DNA of 64,000 nt, taken from NCBI GenBank assembly GCA_009767595.1, contig VSDK01009082.1, positions 39,241 through 103,240 on the forward strand, written 5' to 3'. This stretch comes from Symbiodinium kawagutii. Its lineage: Eukaryota > Sar > Dinophyceae > Suessiales > Symbiodiniaceae. Every line of letters begins with the position of its first letter. The first letter of the stretch is position 1. This document shows, piece after piece, positions 24,803 through 35,401 of this stretch. Made by a program: the position numbers and the translations under genes. The notes beneath the pieces are model-generated. The model worked only from the letters and a program-made list of their open reading frames with translations. It had not been told where the DNA came from and searched no databases.

Positions 24803-25975
24803 GCGTCTCTCATCCTCCAGCTAATTGGCAACATCAGTGCCCCCACAAAGTTGCACAAGAAAAACAGATGCCAATACCAATGCATGATATTTATGATATT
24901 TGATGACATTTGCATAGTAGATGTTTCACACGTGTCAGATTTCGCAACTATGCATAAGCCTCAGAGCATTGCAAAAGACAGGAGAAAACGCAAAAATGGA
25001 AAAATCTGGAATCTTACTTGGATTTGAACCAGAACGCCCACGGCAGATTCACCTGTGAATCAATGCAACAAGCGAGGTCCGCTATACTGTCTGGTAGGGC
25101 ACTGCAGGAAAATCTACAACTTCCTTAAATGGTTTGACTACAAACCTCTGTAATGTTCCATACTCTAAACGGACGCGTGGAAATAATTACCAAAGCTGCC
25201 TTGCAATATTTTGATATGTTTTGCTAGGCTAGTTTTGGTTGGTCGTGCAGTTTCCCGTGCCATTTTTTGCGTCAATGGGTAAATAAGAGCTGGCAAACCT
25301 GCAACGAGATCAGGCATTCCCAAGCAAAAGAGAACACTGCCGGAATGAGTTGCCATGAGCCAGCACAATAAACAGTCACCAGCCATCAACCAACATGTGG
25401 TAAGCTAACGAACCACTCCGGCGTCGGTGCCCTGAGTGTCCACCAGCCAACCGAACATGTTACACCCCACCAGGCCTGCACATGCACCTGCGCCGCATTG
25501 GCGAGGAACCTGGAGTGCACGCTGAGGGAAAACACCACGTGCAATGGGAGTTTGATACAATTATGATGGTTAATGATCAAGGATGGTCATTAACCATGAG
25601 CCATCAGTTATCATCAGCCATAAGTTCATGACATTATGGTTAATGATAACATATGATGACTGATGGCTAATGGTTAATGATCGAGAAACAAACTAATTGA
25701 TACCGATTGAATAATTGGTTGTTGGTTATGAATGATGGTCACTTTCATGCTGGCTAAAAGAAGGTAGTTGATGGCTACTGCTTGATTAGTGGTGGCTAAT
25801 GATGCTTCAGGAACTGGCTTTTTTTTGATGTGTGATAGCTATTTCATTCTTATTAACATGCTAGTGGAATGACGGTTCATGTCCTACTCGACATCGGTGA
25901 ATGATGGTTGGCATTGATGGGTACCTATGGTTCATAACCCAAGGAAGTTTCATAGAGAAACTCCGAGTTACAATT
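24803..25975. other. Non-coding stretch
   Basis: Low-complexity DNA with many TTAATGATGGTTAATG-like words (25560-25920). No gene or RNA structure recognised. Confidence 0.55.
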
Positions 25976-26640
25976 CATGTGGAAGAGAAGAGAAAGTAGA
26001 GTAGAGAAAGTAGAGTGGAGAAAGCAGAGCAAAGAAAGTAGAGTAGAGAAAGTAAAGTGGAGAAAGTGGAGTAGAGAAAGTAGAAAAAAGAAAGTAGAGT
26101 GGAGAAAGCAGAGTAGAGAAAGTAGAGAAGAGAAAGTAGAGAAGAAAGTAGCAGAGTAGAGAGTGGTAGGAACAGAGAAACGTAGAGTAGAGAGTACTAG
26201 AGTAGAGAAAGCAAAGTAGAGAGTAGCAGAGTAGCGAAACGTAGAGTATAGAGAAGCAGCGTAGAGAAAGCAGAGTAGGTAAAGTAGAGTAGAGAAAGCA
26301 GAGTAGAGAGTAGTAGGAGTAGAGAAACGTAGAGAAGAGAGTAGTAGGGTAGAGGGTGAACAGTAGAGTACACAAAGTAGAGTAGAGAGTAGCAGAGTAG
26401 AGACTAGAGAAAGTAGAGTAGAGAGTAGTAGAGTAGAGAAAGTAGGGTAAGGAAAGTAGAGCAAAGAAAGTAGAGCAAAGAAAGCACAGTAGAGAAAATA
26501 GAGTAGAGAAAGCAGAGTAGAGAAAGTAGAGAAGAGAAAGTAAAGTGCTTGCTCTACTCTACTACTCACTACTTTACCTTCTCTACTCCTACTACTCTCT
26601 ACTCTGCTACTGCCGAAGAGAAAGTAGAGTAGGGGAAGGA
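25976..26640. repeat. AGAGTAGAGAAAGT-type purine-rich satellite
   Basis: Over 600 bp of degenerate GTAGAGAAA/GTAGAGWAG units on the plus strand, with a short inverted TCTACTCTACTACT segment at 26551-26609. Long frames through it (for example Ser/Thr/Leu-rich peptides on the minus strand) are artefacts of the repeat. The strand purine bias and the inverted segment could allow hairpin or triplex structure. Confidence 0.93.
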
Positions 26641-26654
26641 GAGTAAAGAGTTGT

Positions 26655-26935
26655 ACCTCGTAGTACGTTGGGATGCCTTGCAGTACCTTGTAGTGTGCTA
26701 TAAAACTGTTTTATACCTTGTAGTAAGTTTTGCTCTGGTACGTTCTGTCTTGGTACGTTTTGCTCTGGCGCGTTTTGTCTTGGTACGTTTTGTTTTGTCT
26801 TGGCACGTTTTGTCTTGGTGCTTTTTGCTCTGGTACAGTTTGTTTTGGCACGTTTTGTCTTGGTACGATTGGTCTGTTACATTTTGTCTTGAAACGTTTT
26901 GTTTTGGATCGTTTTGTTTTGGTACGATGTTGTGG
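26655..26935. repeat. TTTTGTCTTGGTACG minisatellite
   Basis: About 15-bp degenerate units (TTTTGTCTTGGTACG and variants) in tandem, following GTAGTACGTTG-type sequence. The start resembles the TTGTAGTACTTT repeat at 497-590. Frames across it are spurious. Confidence 0.9.
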
Positions 26936-27020
26936 GCTCCGAGAATAACAGCTCGGAAGAATGGCTCACACCAGTCGTGCAACTCAGCGAAAAGTAGCTC
27001 AGAGGAGTCGCGTAGCTCAC

Positions 27021-27156
27021 TGCAGGTACACCATCGCAACCAACAAAACGAACACCGCAGAAACATTTGCGCCGGCAAAGCCAGGACAATGCAAGCGCAG
27101 CGCAACCCCAACGCACAGCCTGCCCAAAGCTGCGAACAAGCACCGTCGCCACACTC
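27021..27156 (-). CDS. Candidate internal exon, Cys-rich hydrophobic segment
   Basis: Minus strand, acceptor TTTTGCCTGTAG, 136 nt, donor CA/GTGAGC. After one base the frame reads SVATVLVRSFGQAVRWG, then LALSWLCRRKCFCG and VRFVGCDGVPA. A moderately hydrophobic stretch next to a basic cysteine cluster could be a membrane or palmitoylated segment. No family recognised. Confidence 0.35.
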
Positions 27157-29781
27157 CTACAGGCAAAACATTCCTCCGAACATCTTATAGGCCCACGATC
27201 CTCTCTTATCGGAAGCTTCCGCCCCCGCCTCGTGCGGGTTCTACTTGTGATCAACTATATCATGGCGCGTGCCAATGGCTAACGATTGCTGATGATAATT
27301 AACAGTGATTAGTACACTTAAGAATGGTCATTTCTGATATGATGGTAGGACCAGTTATTGTCGCGTATCCCAGTTGTATAGTGAGGTGGACTGTATGCAG
27401 GGTGAAACGATCATCTTGCCAACGACACTCCTCCCAGTCGTCTGAAGGTAATAAAACAGCACCTTTTTCTCTCAGTCGACCAGGGCTGGGAAACGTTGGC
27501 CGGTTGCAAGGGTTCGTTACACTTGTCATGTGACATACCTTGGTTGCAGCTTCGCCAGGCAGGCTGGGAATCCAACAACAAGGCGGCAGCCATCAGCTTG
27601 CAAATGGCCTTTGCCAGGTCCTGGGCCAATTGCGGAGATGGGTAGGGTACGATAGAAAATGCAACGATGAGAGGTTGTCATTTTCGGCGGTTTGAGTTCT
27701 CACTTTGAAATAATTGTGTCTGGCAACGGGGGATTATTGAATCACAGTCATCGCCGTCATTAGCTCAAGGAATTTTATCAATAATGCTTGAGTTGGTTAA
27801 TTGCCCATACCGGGAGCTTGCATGTCTAATCAGCTTGGTTTGGCCTGGGGGCGGTTGTGAAGGGCCCCCTTCTCCTGTTTGGATGTAGGGAACGCACCCC
27901 GGCAGCAGAATCAAACATATGCATTGACATGTATGTGTGCCAGTGAATGTTTACTATGCAATGACACATGTACACATATGTACATATGTATAAATATAAA
28001 CATATATATAAATATCTATATATATATATATGCTTAGCCCCCTCTCTGGCTCCTACACTTTACATACTAGCTAATCAATCTAAAATGTGTGAAAATCAAC
28101 AGGAAATACCTGGAACATCAACCTAAACATACCTGGAACATGTCCCGAAATATGTGGAAAATAAGTTTCAAAAATGTTAGAAATTGATTTAAAATACATG
28201 GACAATTGACCTAAAAATTGTGGAAAATAAAGCTAAATTGCGTAGAAAATGGATTAAAATACGCAGAAACTTGAATTAAAATTCATGGAAAATAAAGCTA
28301 AAATACGAACTAAAATACGTGGAAAATCACATGAAAATATGTGGAAAAACCACTTAAAAAACAATCTTGAGCCACGCCAAAATTTGGCCACCAATAATTA
28401 GTTTTTGTTTATGATGTTTTTAGCTATTTCTAGATATGTAATGAGCCATTACATTATACTTTTTGCATTTTGATTTGGTTTTCACGGTGTTGTTGTATTA
28501 ATTACACTATTTTTTAGTTAGAGGTAGTAATGACAAGCGTACTTCAACATGTGTAAAATGCAGGCGTCAAAAGGGGCGCCGACCATAGATATAGATATAT
28601 ATATATAAATAAATATATATACATATAAATTGAATATATGTGTGTGTGTGCACAATCAACCCATTTGGCTTCAAGAGCATACAGGAACTCGTCTGATTTC
28701 AAGCTGTTGAAACACCAGGACCCTCGTACCACGCTGAGGGCCACTCGCCAGGCTCCACAGTGACGATGCCCCTGGGTCGCGACTCCGCGATTGGCGAGTC
28801 ACATTCCTTGACCTGAACGCAAACACACGAACGCACCGCTTAGAGTAGCCAACGATGGGAGAATGAGCGTTGATGATGTCAAATAATGATTAGTGTAATG
28901 TTGTATGATGGGTTTCGGTTTCAGTGATGATTTTTTTCCATCGCCGTCCCGGAGGTTCAGTGGGCTCAAAGCGAGGTTCACTTTTTATTGTTCACAGTGC
29001 TCATTAGCACAATGTTTGATGATGGTCAGTCATGAGGGTCACCATTGATCCGGTTGACAAATACTGGTTGGTGGTTTCAACCTGTCTGAAAAGTATCAGT
29101 CCATCAACCAACCATCACAAGCTTTAGTGCGAATAGAACATGTGTAATTTTAGAAACACCAGCCAGAATAATAATCATAATCATGGTTGCTAGTGGTTGA
29201 TGATCATTGCTATTGCATTTGGGTAATCAATTAGAGTGCGGGATTAAAGAAACAACCACTGATACAACAATCATGGGAACGATCATCCATGATTCAGGGC
29301 TTTCCACCCTGGTTTCCTGAGACAGGCATTGATAAACTCAGATGAACTACTTTTTTTCTGGTGAAATCCTGGCAAAAAAAAAAGGTGAAATCCTGGTTGC
29401 AACCATCAATGATTCAATCGCGGGGGTCTTTTTGTATCTGTTTCTCATCCAACCTTTCAGGAGCAATTTTTTTAGGCCATTCGGAACTATTTTCTGGGAA
29501 TCGTGAGTGGTGACTTTTACACAGCACCGAGACAATGAGTTAATTAACTGGTGCACGTCAAACAATTGCGATGTGGTTGGGTCAGGTTTGGGTGCCAACC
29601 ATGTTTTTCTCTCATAGTTCACCGGGAACTGGGGGCATAAAACCCCCCAAACTCTTTGTATGACTGGTTGGTGGTTAGTTGCCCCACCCCAAACTGCAGC
29701 GGCAAGTGAATTAGAAGCCATGATCCCAAAACAGTATGGTTGAAAGCGAGCCATCATCTCTAGAAACCACCAGCCACTTTG
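27157..29781. other. Non-coding stretch with repeats
   Basis: Holds an ATA/TATG dinucleotide patch (27960-28033), a minisatellite (28075-28375), a TA/TG patch (28580-28650) and AACCATT-type low-complexity DNA. Frames at 27299-27629 and 29347-29757 are not convincing. Confidence 0.5.
28075..28375. repeat. AAAATACGTGGAAAAT minisatellite
   Basis: Degenerate units of about 20-24 bp built on TGGAAAATNNACNTAAAATAC recur through about 300 bp. The block is A-rich on the plus strand and has no coding potential. Confidence 0.85.
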
Positions 29782-29911
29782 TCAATTCTTGAGCGTCATT
29801 TCTGGTTCTACACCGTGGCACCCGAACAAAGAGCGCTTGCGCTTGCGCGGCACCTCCACCCGGGCAGTGCTCGCTGTCAAGTGCTCCTCACGAGCGGAGC
29901 GAAGTCGGTCG
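29782..29911 (-). CDS. Candidate 3'-terminal exon with nuclear-localisation-like motif
   Basis: A minus-strand exon entered after ACCATCAG. One base, then 42 codons and TGA. The peptide includes DRLRSAREEHLTASTARVEV and PRKRKRSLFGCHG, with PRKRKRS resembling a classical monopartite nuclear localisation signal. Codons are strongly G/C-ended while the flanks are AT-rich and repetitive. The protein family is not recognised and upstream exons are not identified. Confidence 0.48.
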
Positions 29912-30554
29912 CTGATGGTTAACACCAGGATGTGTCAGAAACCATTGGCCATGAATTGACCAGAAGACCATCGAATTACAACCATTAACCGATAATCATT
30001 AACCGTCATTAATTGGCTAATATTGGCCATCACGAACCACACTATTAAGCATAGTTACGCAGCATTGACTTTCGTTGGTCGCTAAGCATCGACCACACGA
30101 CCTTACTGGATCCAATGATCATTCGTCAGCACCCATCATTTTTCATAAACTGCCTTATACAGTAATTATAGTATCTCATAGTCCTTTTCGCATACTTATG
30201 CATCAGGAGCCATGAATCGAGCATGGGACCAAACTGGATCAATACCCATGATTAACCACAAATTGAGTGATTTAACATCATGTTTCGCATTCTTGCGACG
30301 ATCATGATCAATTAATGATGAACCATGGATTAACCATGGACTATATAATCATAGATCGATATTATAGATTATATCCATTGATATTGAAGAGTATATCATC
30401 GTAGCTGACTATATAACTATATACATCATGATTCACCTATGACTTGGCAAATATAACTAGCAAATATAACTATATACATCATGAGTCACCGTTATATTGT
30501 TGATTCGATCATTGAGGGATCTACCTATGACTTTGATTGGTGGCTTGGGCGCAG
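29912..30554. other. Non-coding stretch
   Basis: Low-complexity AACCAT/ATTAACC and TATATC words (29930-30480), including short repeats of AACTATATACATCATGA near 30415-30485. No gene seen. Confidence 0.6.
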
Positions 30555-30654
30555 CTCTCCAGGATCTGTCGCAGAATTCTCAGGATGCGCCCTGCCACGG
30601 GCTTCTTGGGATGGGCCTCGGGCCCGGTGGCGGCGCCCCAGGAGGGAGCTGCAA
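30555..30654 (+). CDS. Candidate internal exon, Gly-rich
   Basis: After a GGGCGCAG acceptor the plus strand reads LQDLSQNSQDAPCHGLLG then MGLGPGGGAPGGSC, and meets a CAA/GTGGTG donor. It is G/C-rich at third positions. Another frame over the same bases is also open. No family recognised. Confidence 0.33.
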
Positions 30655-31431
30655 GTGGTGGGACACTCTGATGGCTACCTGTTGTGCAGCCAGGGGTACG
30701 GATTTGCGGTCAAATCACTGCGGGAAATCAGGGGGAAATAGTGATGATATACTGATGATTAAGCATCGCCAGTGATGGGTTCTGTATTGGCTGATGCTTG
30801 CAAATGAGTGATAACAGGTCTTTATGTTCAAGAAACTGCTTGAGCAAAGGGGTTGATCAGCAACACCTCAACATTCGTTGATCATCAACTTGAGCTTTTG
30901 TGGCTAACAACATCGAGAAAATCAAAGCAATTCAATGATTTCCCGGGGGCTTGTAGCGGATAGCACAGCGATAGGCGATACAGTAGGTGATAATGACCCA
31001 GCATATCCAAGTCGAACGCAACAACATGGTTGGCTGCTTTGTCATCACTGAAATGGCAGGCGGATGGACGTACCACCTCATGGCTGCAAGCGATGGATGA
31101 GGTCAAACCAAATTATGGTAGCTTAGTAATACTGGTCTTTTTTTGACGAGCACCTTGCTAGGTGAGCCATAAAATCACCAGGTTCGCTAGTGGCAAAGTT
31201 TCCAGGCCAGGAACGTCTGATTTCATGACTAAGCATCAACCAGCTACAACTAACCCTCCTACAAGTTTGTTCAGAACCATTGGCCATCTACAGCCATCGT
31301 GAAGTAGAGAAATAGCATGAAATAGCCTCTGCAATATTCTTTCGCGTTTGCCTCTAAGAATTGGTCGCATTGACCATCATTGATCATTAAAACACATCAT
31401 GAATCACAATTGACCGGCTGCTTCGTTTCTA
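30655..31431. other. Non-coding stretch
   Basis: No supported gene. Short frames on both strands lack motifs and splice context. Confidence 0.5.
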
Positions 31432-31812
31432 TCAACCACTCCCTGAGATGATTCCACACACTGTGCAGCACTGAGGCCACCCCGCATTCCAGGCGCTCTT
31501 GAGCATCGAGTAGATCACTGGCCTTGGACCAAGGGATCTCAGGATGTGGGGTGCAGCCAGGCCATAATTACTTCGCAACCCCTCAAAAACGTGAGCTTTC
31601 CTAGCAAGCATCTTAGCTTCCCAGTTGAAGAAAACAATTTGAAGAGGTAGAGATGGCAGTAGTTTGTCGCTTGCGCCTGTCAACGAACTCCTTGAGGAGA
31701 CAGCGTGGCAAGGAAAACTGTGCGTGCGTTTGTACGCTGGCTGCCCGCAAGTCCAGCAGTTTGTCTCACAGTGGTAGTTGCGAGGTTGCCAACCACCAGT
31801 GGGCAACGTCAT
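31432..31812 (-). CDS. Candidate terminal coding segment, unknown protein
   Basis: A minus-strand frame open for 126 codons to a TGA. The most protein-like part is the 3' half, from about 31640: IVFFNWEAKMLARKAHVFEG, then NYGLAAPHILRSLGPRP and SAWNAGWPQCCTVCGIISG. The true exon start is unknown; an AG near 31600 or further upstream is possible. No known domain recognised. Confidence 0.35.
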   Translation of the reverse strand: MTLPTGGWQPRNYHCETNCWTCGQPAYKRTHSFPCHAVSSRSSLTGASDKLLPSLPLQIVFFNWEAKMLARKAHVFEGLRSNYGLAAPHILRSLGPRPVIYSMLKSAWNAGWPQCCTVCGIISGSG

Positions 31813-32639
31813 GCAACCTTCAAACTTCGAGAGAAACTACATAATCTTCTCCATCAGTGTGAAAAGACCCGGTAGTGCTCAGTGATCATCCGGTGTTGAA
31901 TTTGCCTTTTTTTTGGCAGTCCTTTCGCTTGGCCAATGGCAACTGCGCCCCAAAGACATCGCTAACAACTGATCCTTCCCATAAATGATGGGAAATCTAC
32001 AGGAACCCCCCATATTTTTTGGGTTCAAGCAAGGCTTTGCTGCAGATTTCCCCAGCAAAAAAATACTTGGTGCAGAACTCCCAGCGGCAGTAGGATCATT
32101 ATGCCGATGCAATTGGATTACTGTAGCATCTCTGGTAACACAAAGCTCGCTGGAAACGTCAGCCATAGAAATGGATTGGGAAGCTCAACATTTCATAACA
32201 TTTCCGGTGGTAGAACTATTGCTATTCCCCGAGCAGGTGCCAAAGGCCTTGAAGATGCCACAAGCACACAGCTATCATCAGCTATGATTATCCAATAACA
32301 AACAGCTACCCTCTGGTAAACGAATGGATGGGAAATCCACCATCTATAGCTGGTTTCTCTACCGGGTGCCCTGTCAAAAATTATGAATTTCCATTGCCAT
32401 GTTCGATTACCACAGGGTAGCTGTTCACCACATTGTTTAGTCACTCAGAATCACAAAATCTTCAAACAAATATCAAATCACTTTACTTCGATTGATCCCC
32501 ACCATTGCATATTTGCTGCCACAGGCTATATGGCAAAAAATGATTAAAACACATTCCAATAATGTGCGATGTCGCAAGCAAGCAAGCTTTTTGTCGGTGA
32601 TGTTGCAAGCAACAATGCCGCAACGCTTCCACATTGCCA

Positions 32640-33150
32640 CCTGGCTTTCTACCTGGCACTTCATCTGACACTGACAGTATATGTGGCATTCTATCTGGCA
32701 TTCTATCTCGCAGTCTGCTGGCATTCTATCTAGGACTCTCTGACATTCTACCTGGCATTCTATGAGGCAGTCTATCTGGCACTTTATCTCGCATCGTATC
32801 TGGCATTCTACCTGGCACTCTTTCTGACGTTCTTTCTGGCATTCTACCTGACCCTCTACCGGACATTCTATCTCTCTCTCTCTCTCTCTCTCCATCGCCA
32901 TCCCGAAGGTTCAGCGAAAGCTGAGGGCGAGCTTGTGGCCCAAAACAAACGGAGCCACAGCTAACAGAAAACTATATTCAAGCACTGTACACTCAACACA
33001 TGAAATCGGACATTCTATCTGTAGCATTCTATTTCACATTCTATCTGCCTTCTTTTTGGCAGCCTAGCACGCTTTCTATCTGACAATCTATCATGTAGTA
33101 CCTTGCAGTCTATCTGGCACTTTATCTGACAGTCTATCTGACATGCTATC
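32640..33150. repeat. ATTCTATCTGGC minisatellite
   Basis: Degenerate 12-bp units ATTCTATCTGGC and relatives in two blocks, about 32640-32885 (ending in a CT dinucleotide run) and 33008-33150, separated by about 120 bp of unrelated DNA. Minus-strand reading gives spurious Cys/Gln/Glu repeats. Confidence 0.9.
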
Positions 33151-33164
33151 AGGAATCTGCAGCT

Positions 33165-33375
33165 CCCTGTTCGGGTCCGGCAAGGCCCACTGGGATCTGA
33201 AGCTCGCAGTTCGGGCCCGGCAAAGCCCACCACCTCTCGGGTTACGAGCACTGTTTACGAGAGTCTGGTGGGTTCCTTCTACTAAGACCTTGTGGACCGT
33301 TCGGGCCCGGCACAGCCCACTGGGATCTGCCGCTCGCTGTTTGGGTCCGGAAAGGTCCAGTGGCATCTGAAGCTC
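33165..33375. repeat. GTTCGGGCCCGGCAAAGCCCAC minisatellite
   Basis: Three to four degenerate units, about 45-65 bp, each with GGGYCCGGMAARGYCCA followed by CTGGGATCTGMAGCTCG. GC-rich and lying directly after the ATTCTATCTGGC array. It is followed by a short GAGGAGGAG/GAAAAAG purine run at 33388-33420. Confidence 0.85.
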
Positions 33376-33620
33376 GGAGCAGGTGAATGCGAGGAGGAGG
33401 AGGAGGAGAAGAAAAAGGAGGACCAGGACCTGACCAGGAGCTCAACTCTGATATATGATATAATTAATCTGACAACCCTTCCCTGGCAAATGGTGGGAAA
33501 AAATCTTCCAGACTATCATCCAGGCTGCTATGAACCAGTGCTTAATTATGGGTGAGTTTTGAGGGTTCACCTGTCAGGAGCATAACCCTGTCATAACTAA
33601 ACCATATACTTGACAAAAAC

Positions 33621-33765
33621 CTGTTGATCCTGTTGGTTCATCCCTTCCTCGGATTCCCCACTGCGCCGCTCGCTGTAACAGCTGCTGGCTGCTCAGTCGA
33701 TCTGACAACACCACGCGCTGCAGCCACCCTGTCGCGGCTGTGGGTGGCAACGCTGTCCACACCAT
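33621..33765 (-). CDS. Candidate exon, unknown protein
   Basis: From an ATG at 33765 the minus strand reads MVWTALPPTAATGWLQRVVL and SDRLSSQQLLQRAAQWGIRG to a CAACAG/GTTTTTG donor. An alternative start is the CCGCGACAG acceptor inside it. Codons are G/C-ended and the flanks AT-rich. No family recognised. Confidence 0.35.
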
Positions 33766-34102
33766 TCGAGAGTGAATGGTTTTCTGAACAAAAACATCCA
33801 AAAACGCTATACAGGAGAATCACTAGATAATTCACAGATTGCTACATCAATCCTGCACGTCCTTTTTGTTGCAAAAAACAAAGCACTTACCTGAATATCC
33901 GGTTGTCAGAGATGTCCTTCGTAAGAGTGGCAACAATAAGCTTCTGCCAATCATCCCCCATCATGGACGCCTACTGTCATGACGCCTTTCGAAATACCTT
34001 CGGTTTCTCTTAAGCAATCCTGCACCAAGGTTTCTAAGAGGTTGGCAATTCTTAAGGCCCCCTGAGGCCAACCAGCCACCAATTACAACATGCGGTTGAG
34101 AC

Positions 34103-34226
34103 CTTCATATGTGAGACATGCAGGTTCCATTGAATGGACGCGGCCCTGGGCGAGTGCATTTCTGAGAAGCTGGGCGCCCCAACGCAATCCCCCGGCGCAG
34201 CCCAACGCTGTGGTCTGCAACCTTGC
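34103..34226 (-). CDS. Candidate internal exon, possibly PPR-like
   Basis: Acceptor GCTGCTCAG, 124 nt, donor GAAG/GTCTC on the minus strand. Phase-0 reading gives RLQTTALGCAGGLRWGAQLL, then RNALAQGRVHSMEP and ACLTYE. The spacing of small residues, a Trp, paired Leu and a TY near the end recalls a divergent pentatricopeptide repeat, a family common in dinoflagellates for organelle RNA binding. The likeness is weak and is an inference. Confidence 0.38.
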
Positions 34227-34620
34227 CTGAGCAGCACATGGAGGCACAAAGAGGCATGGTGTATGCTTGTAGGAAAAATGCCAGGAAACCACATGAAACC
34301 GCCCACAAACCATGGTAAATGAGTCACTTTCTTTGATGTTGTCCTGTAACCAAATCCATGCAAATCCTATGGGATATGCTTGTGGATCAATTTGCAGGTC
34401 ACTATTTGCCGAGCAAGAGCCATGGGTAGTTTTCCTCACATCTCAACAGTTGGGCCAGTACCTGGTCATAGCTTTGGAATGTTAACAACCAAGGATACAG
34501 GGGACCTTGACCCAGGGCCACAGAAAACCTCCATGCATAGTCTAACTATGCTCTAGCAACGACAAGCATATGCATTCACCATACCCGACTATTGTGAGCT
34601 AGGTGCATCTCTGCCGCAAC

Positions 34621-34813
34621 CTCCATAGAAGGCACCACCGCAACAGAGATCCCGGGCCACCACGGCGAGTTTCTGCAACCACGATTGCAGGGGGTCGTGG
34701 ACGCAACCGTGGATTGCCTTGCAGAGGGGCGTCACGCTTTGAGCTTGATAGCCCCCCTCTGTGTGGACGGGGTGTCGGAAACCATTAACCAGGCGTGAGA
34801 CCCCAGAGCGCAT
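34621..34813 (-). CDS. Candidate exon, unknown protein
   Basis: A minus-strand frame from an ATG at 34813 (or an unseen upstream acceptor) reads MRSGVSRLVNGFRHPVHTEG, then SVTPLCKAIHGCVHDPLQSW and LQKLAVVARDLCCGGAFYGG to a donor at GGAG/GTTGCGG. It lies about 400 bp upstream of the exon at 34226-34103 on the same strand and may be part of the same gene. Confidence 0.37.
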
Positions 34814-35359
34814 GATAAAGCCACACGGTGGTTCAACGCCAATAGGGATAATCAAAGGAAGCTGCTTAAGAATTCTGCTAATTGCAAGGGTTCTCATGAT
34901 GTGAAAAAACTGTAGTATTGCATGATGATGAATATTGTTCGGATGTGATACTCTCACGCCCAACATGAAACCACCATTAAAACCAAATCCTGGAGTCGCA
35001 CAATTTTACTCTTCCCGTTTACGACATCTACAACCAATGGTTGCATCTCTGCAACTGACAGCACTTCTGGCTGCTGGTTTACTAAACGAGGCATGGAAAC
35101 ATATAAAAGCCATCAATGATTTGCAAACCGGCATACACAAATATGTGCGTAAATAACATACGTTACATACATGAATGAATAAATAAACCAAACAAGTAAA
35201 TTGATAAATCAAAAAGATAAATAAATACACACCTATATATATATATATGTATTTTTGTCTCAATGAATGATAACACACAAAACGTTAATATCATTGATCA
35301 TCCATAATATCCTCATCATTTGCACGACTATCGCCATCTCATCGTGCGCCCGGTTTGCA
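34814..35359. other. Non-coding stretch
   Basis: AT-rich DNA with an AAATAAA/ATATAT patch at 35160-35250. The frame at 34935-35156 has no motif. No gene called. Confidence 0.5.
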
Positions 35360-35401
35360 CTAACTGAGGGCCTCCAGCTCTTTGGTGCTGTCCTCGACCG
35401 C
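35360..35401 (-). CDS. Candidate short 3'-terminal exon
   Basis: After a GCGCTTCAG acceptor the minus strand reads AVEDSTKELEALS and a TAG stop in phase 0, with almost all codons G/C-ended. The flanks are AT-rich. At 14 codons it could arise by chance. Confidence 0.3.
   Translation of the reverse strand, partial: AVEDSTKELEALS

Larger units (their letters stand above)
31813..33620. other. Non-coding stretch with two minisatellites
   Basis: Frames at 31985-32298 are open on both strands with A/T-rich third positions and are not called. The rest is the ATTCTATCTGGC and CCGGCAAGGCCC minisatellites, plus AT-rich DNA at 33430-33620. Confidence 0.5.

Noticed and set aside
25925..26569. 214-codon minus-strand frame rich in Leu, Ser, Thr and Phe
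   Set aside because: It follows the AG satellite exactly; the period of the repeat explains the open frame.
31985..32287. 100-codon plus-strand ORF with ATG
   Set aside because: Third positions are A/T-rich and the minus strand is equally open; no basis to choose.
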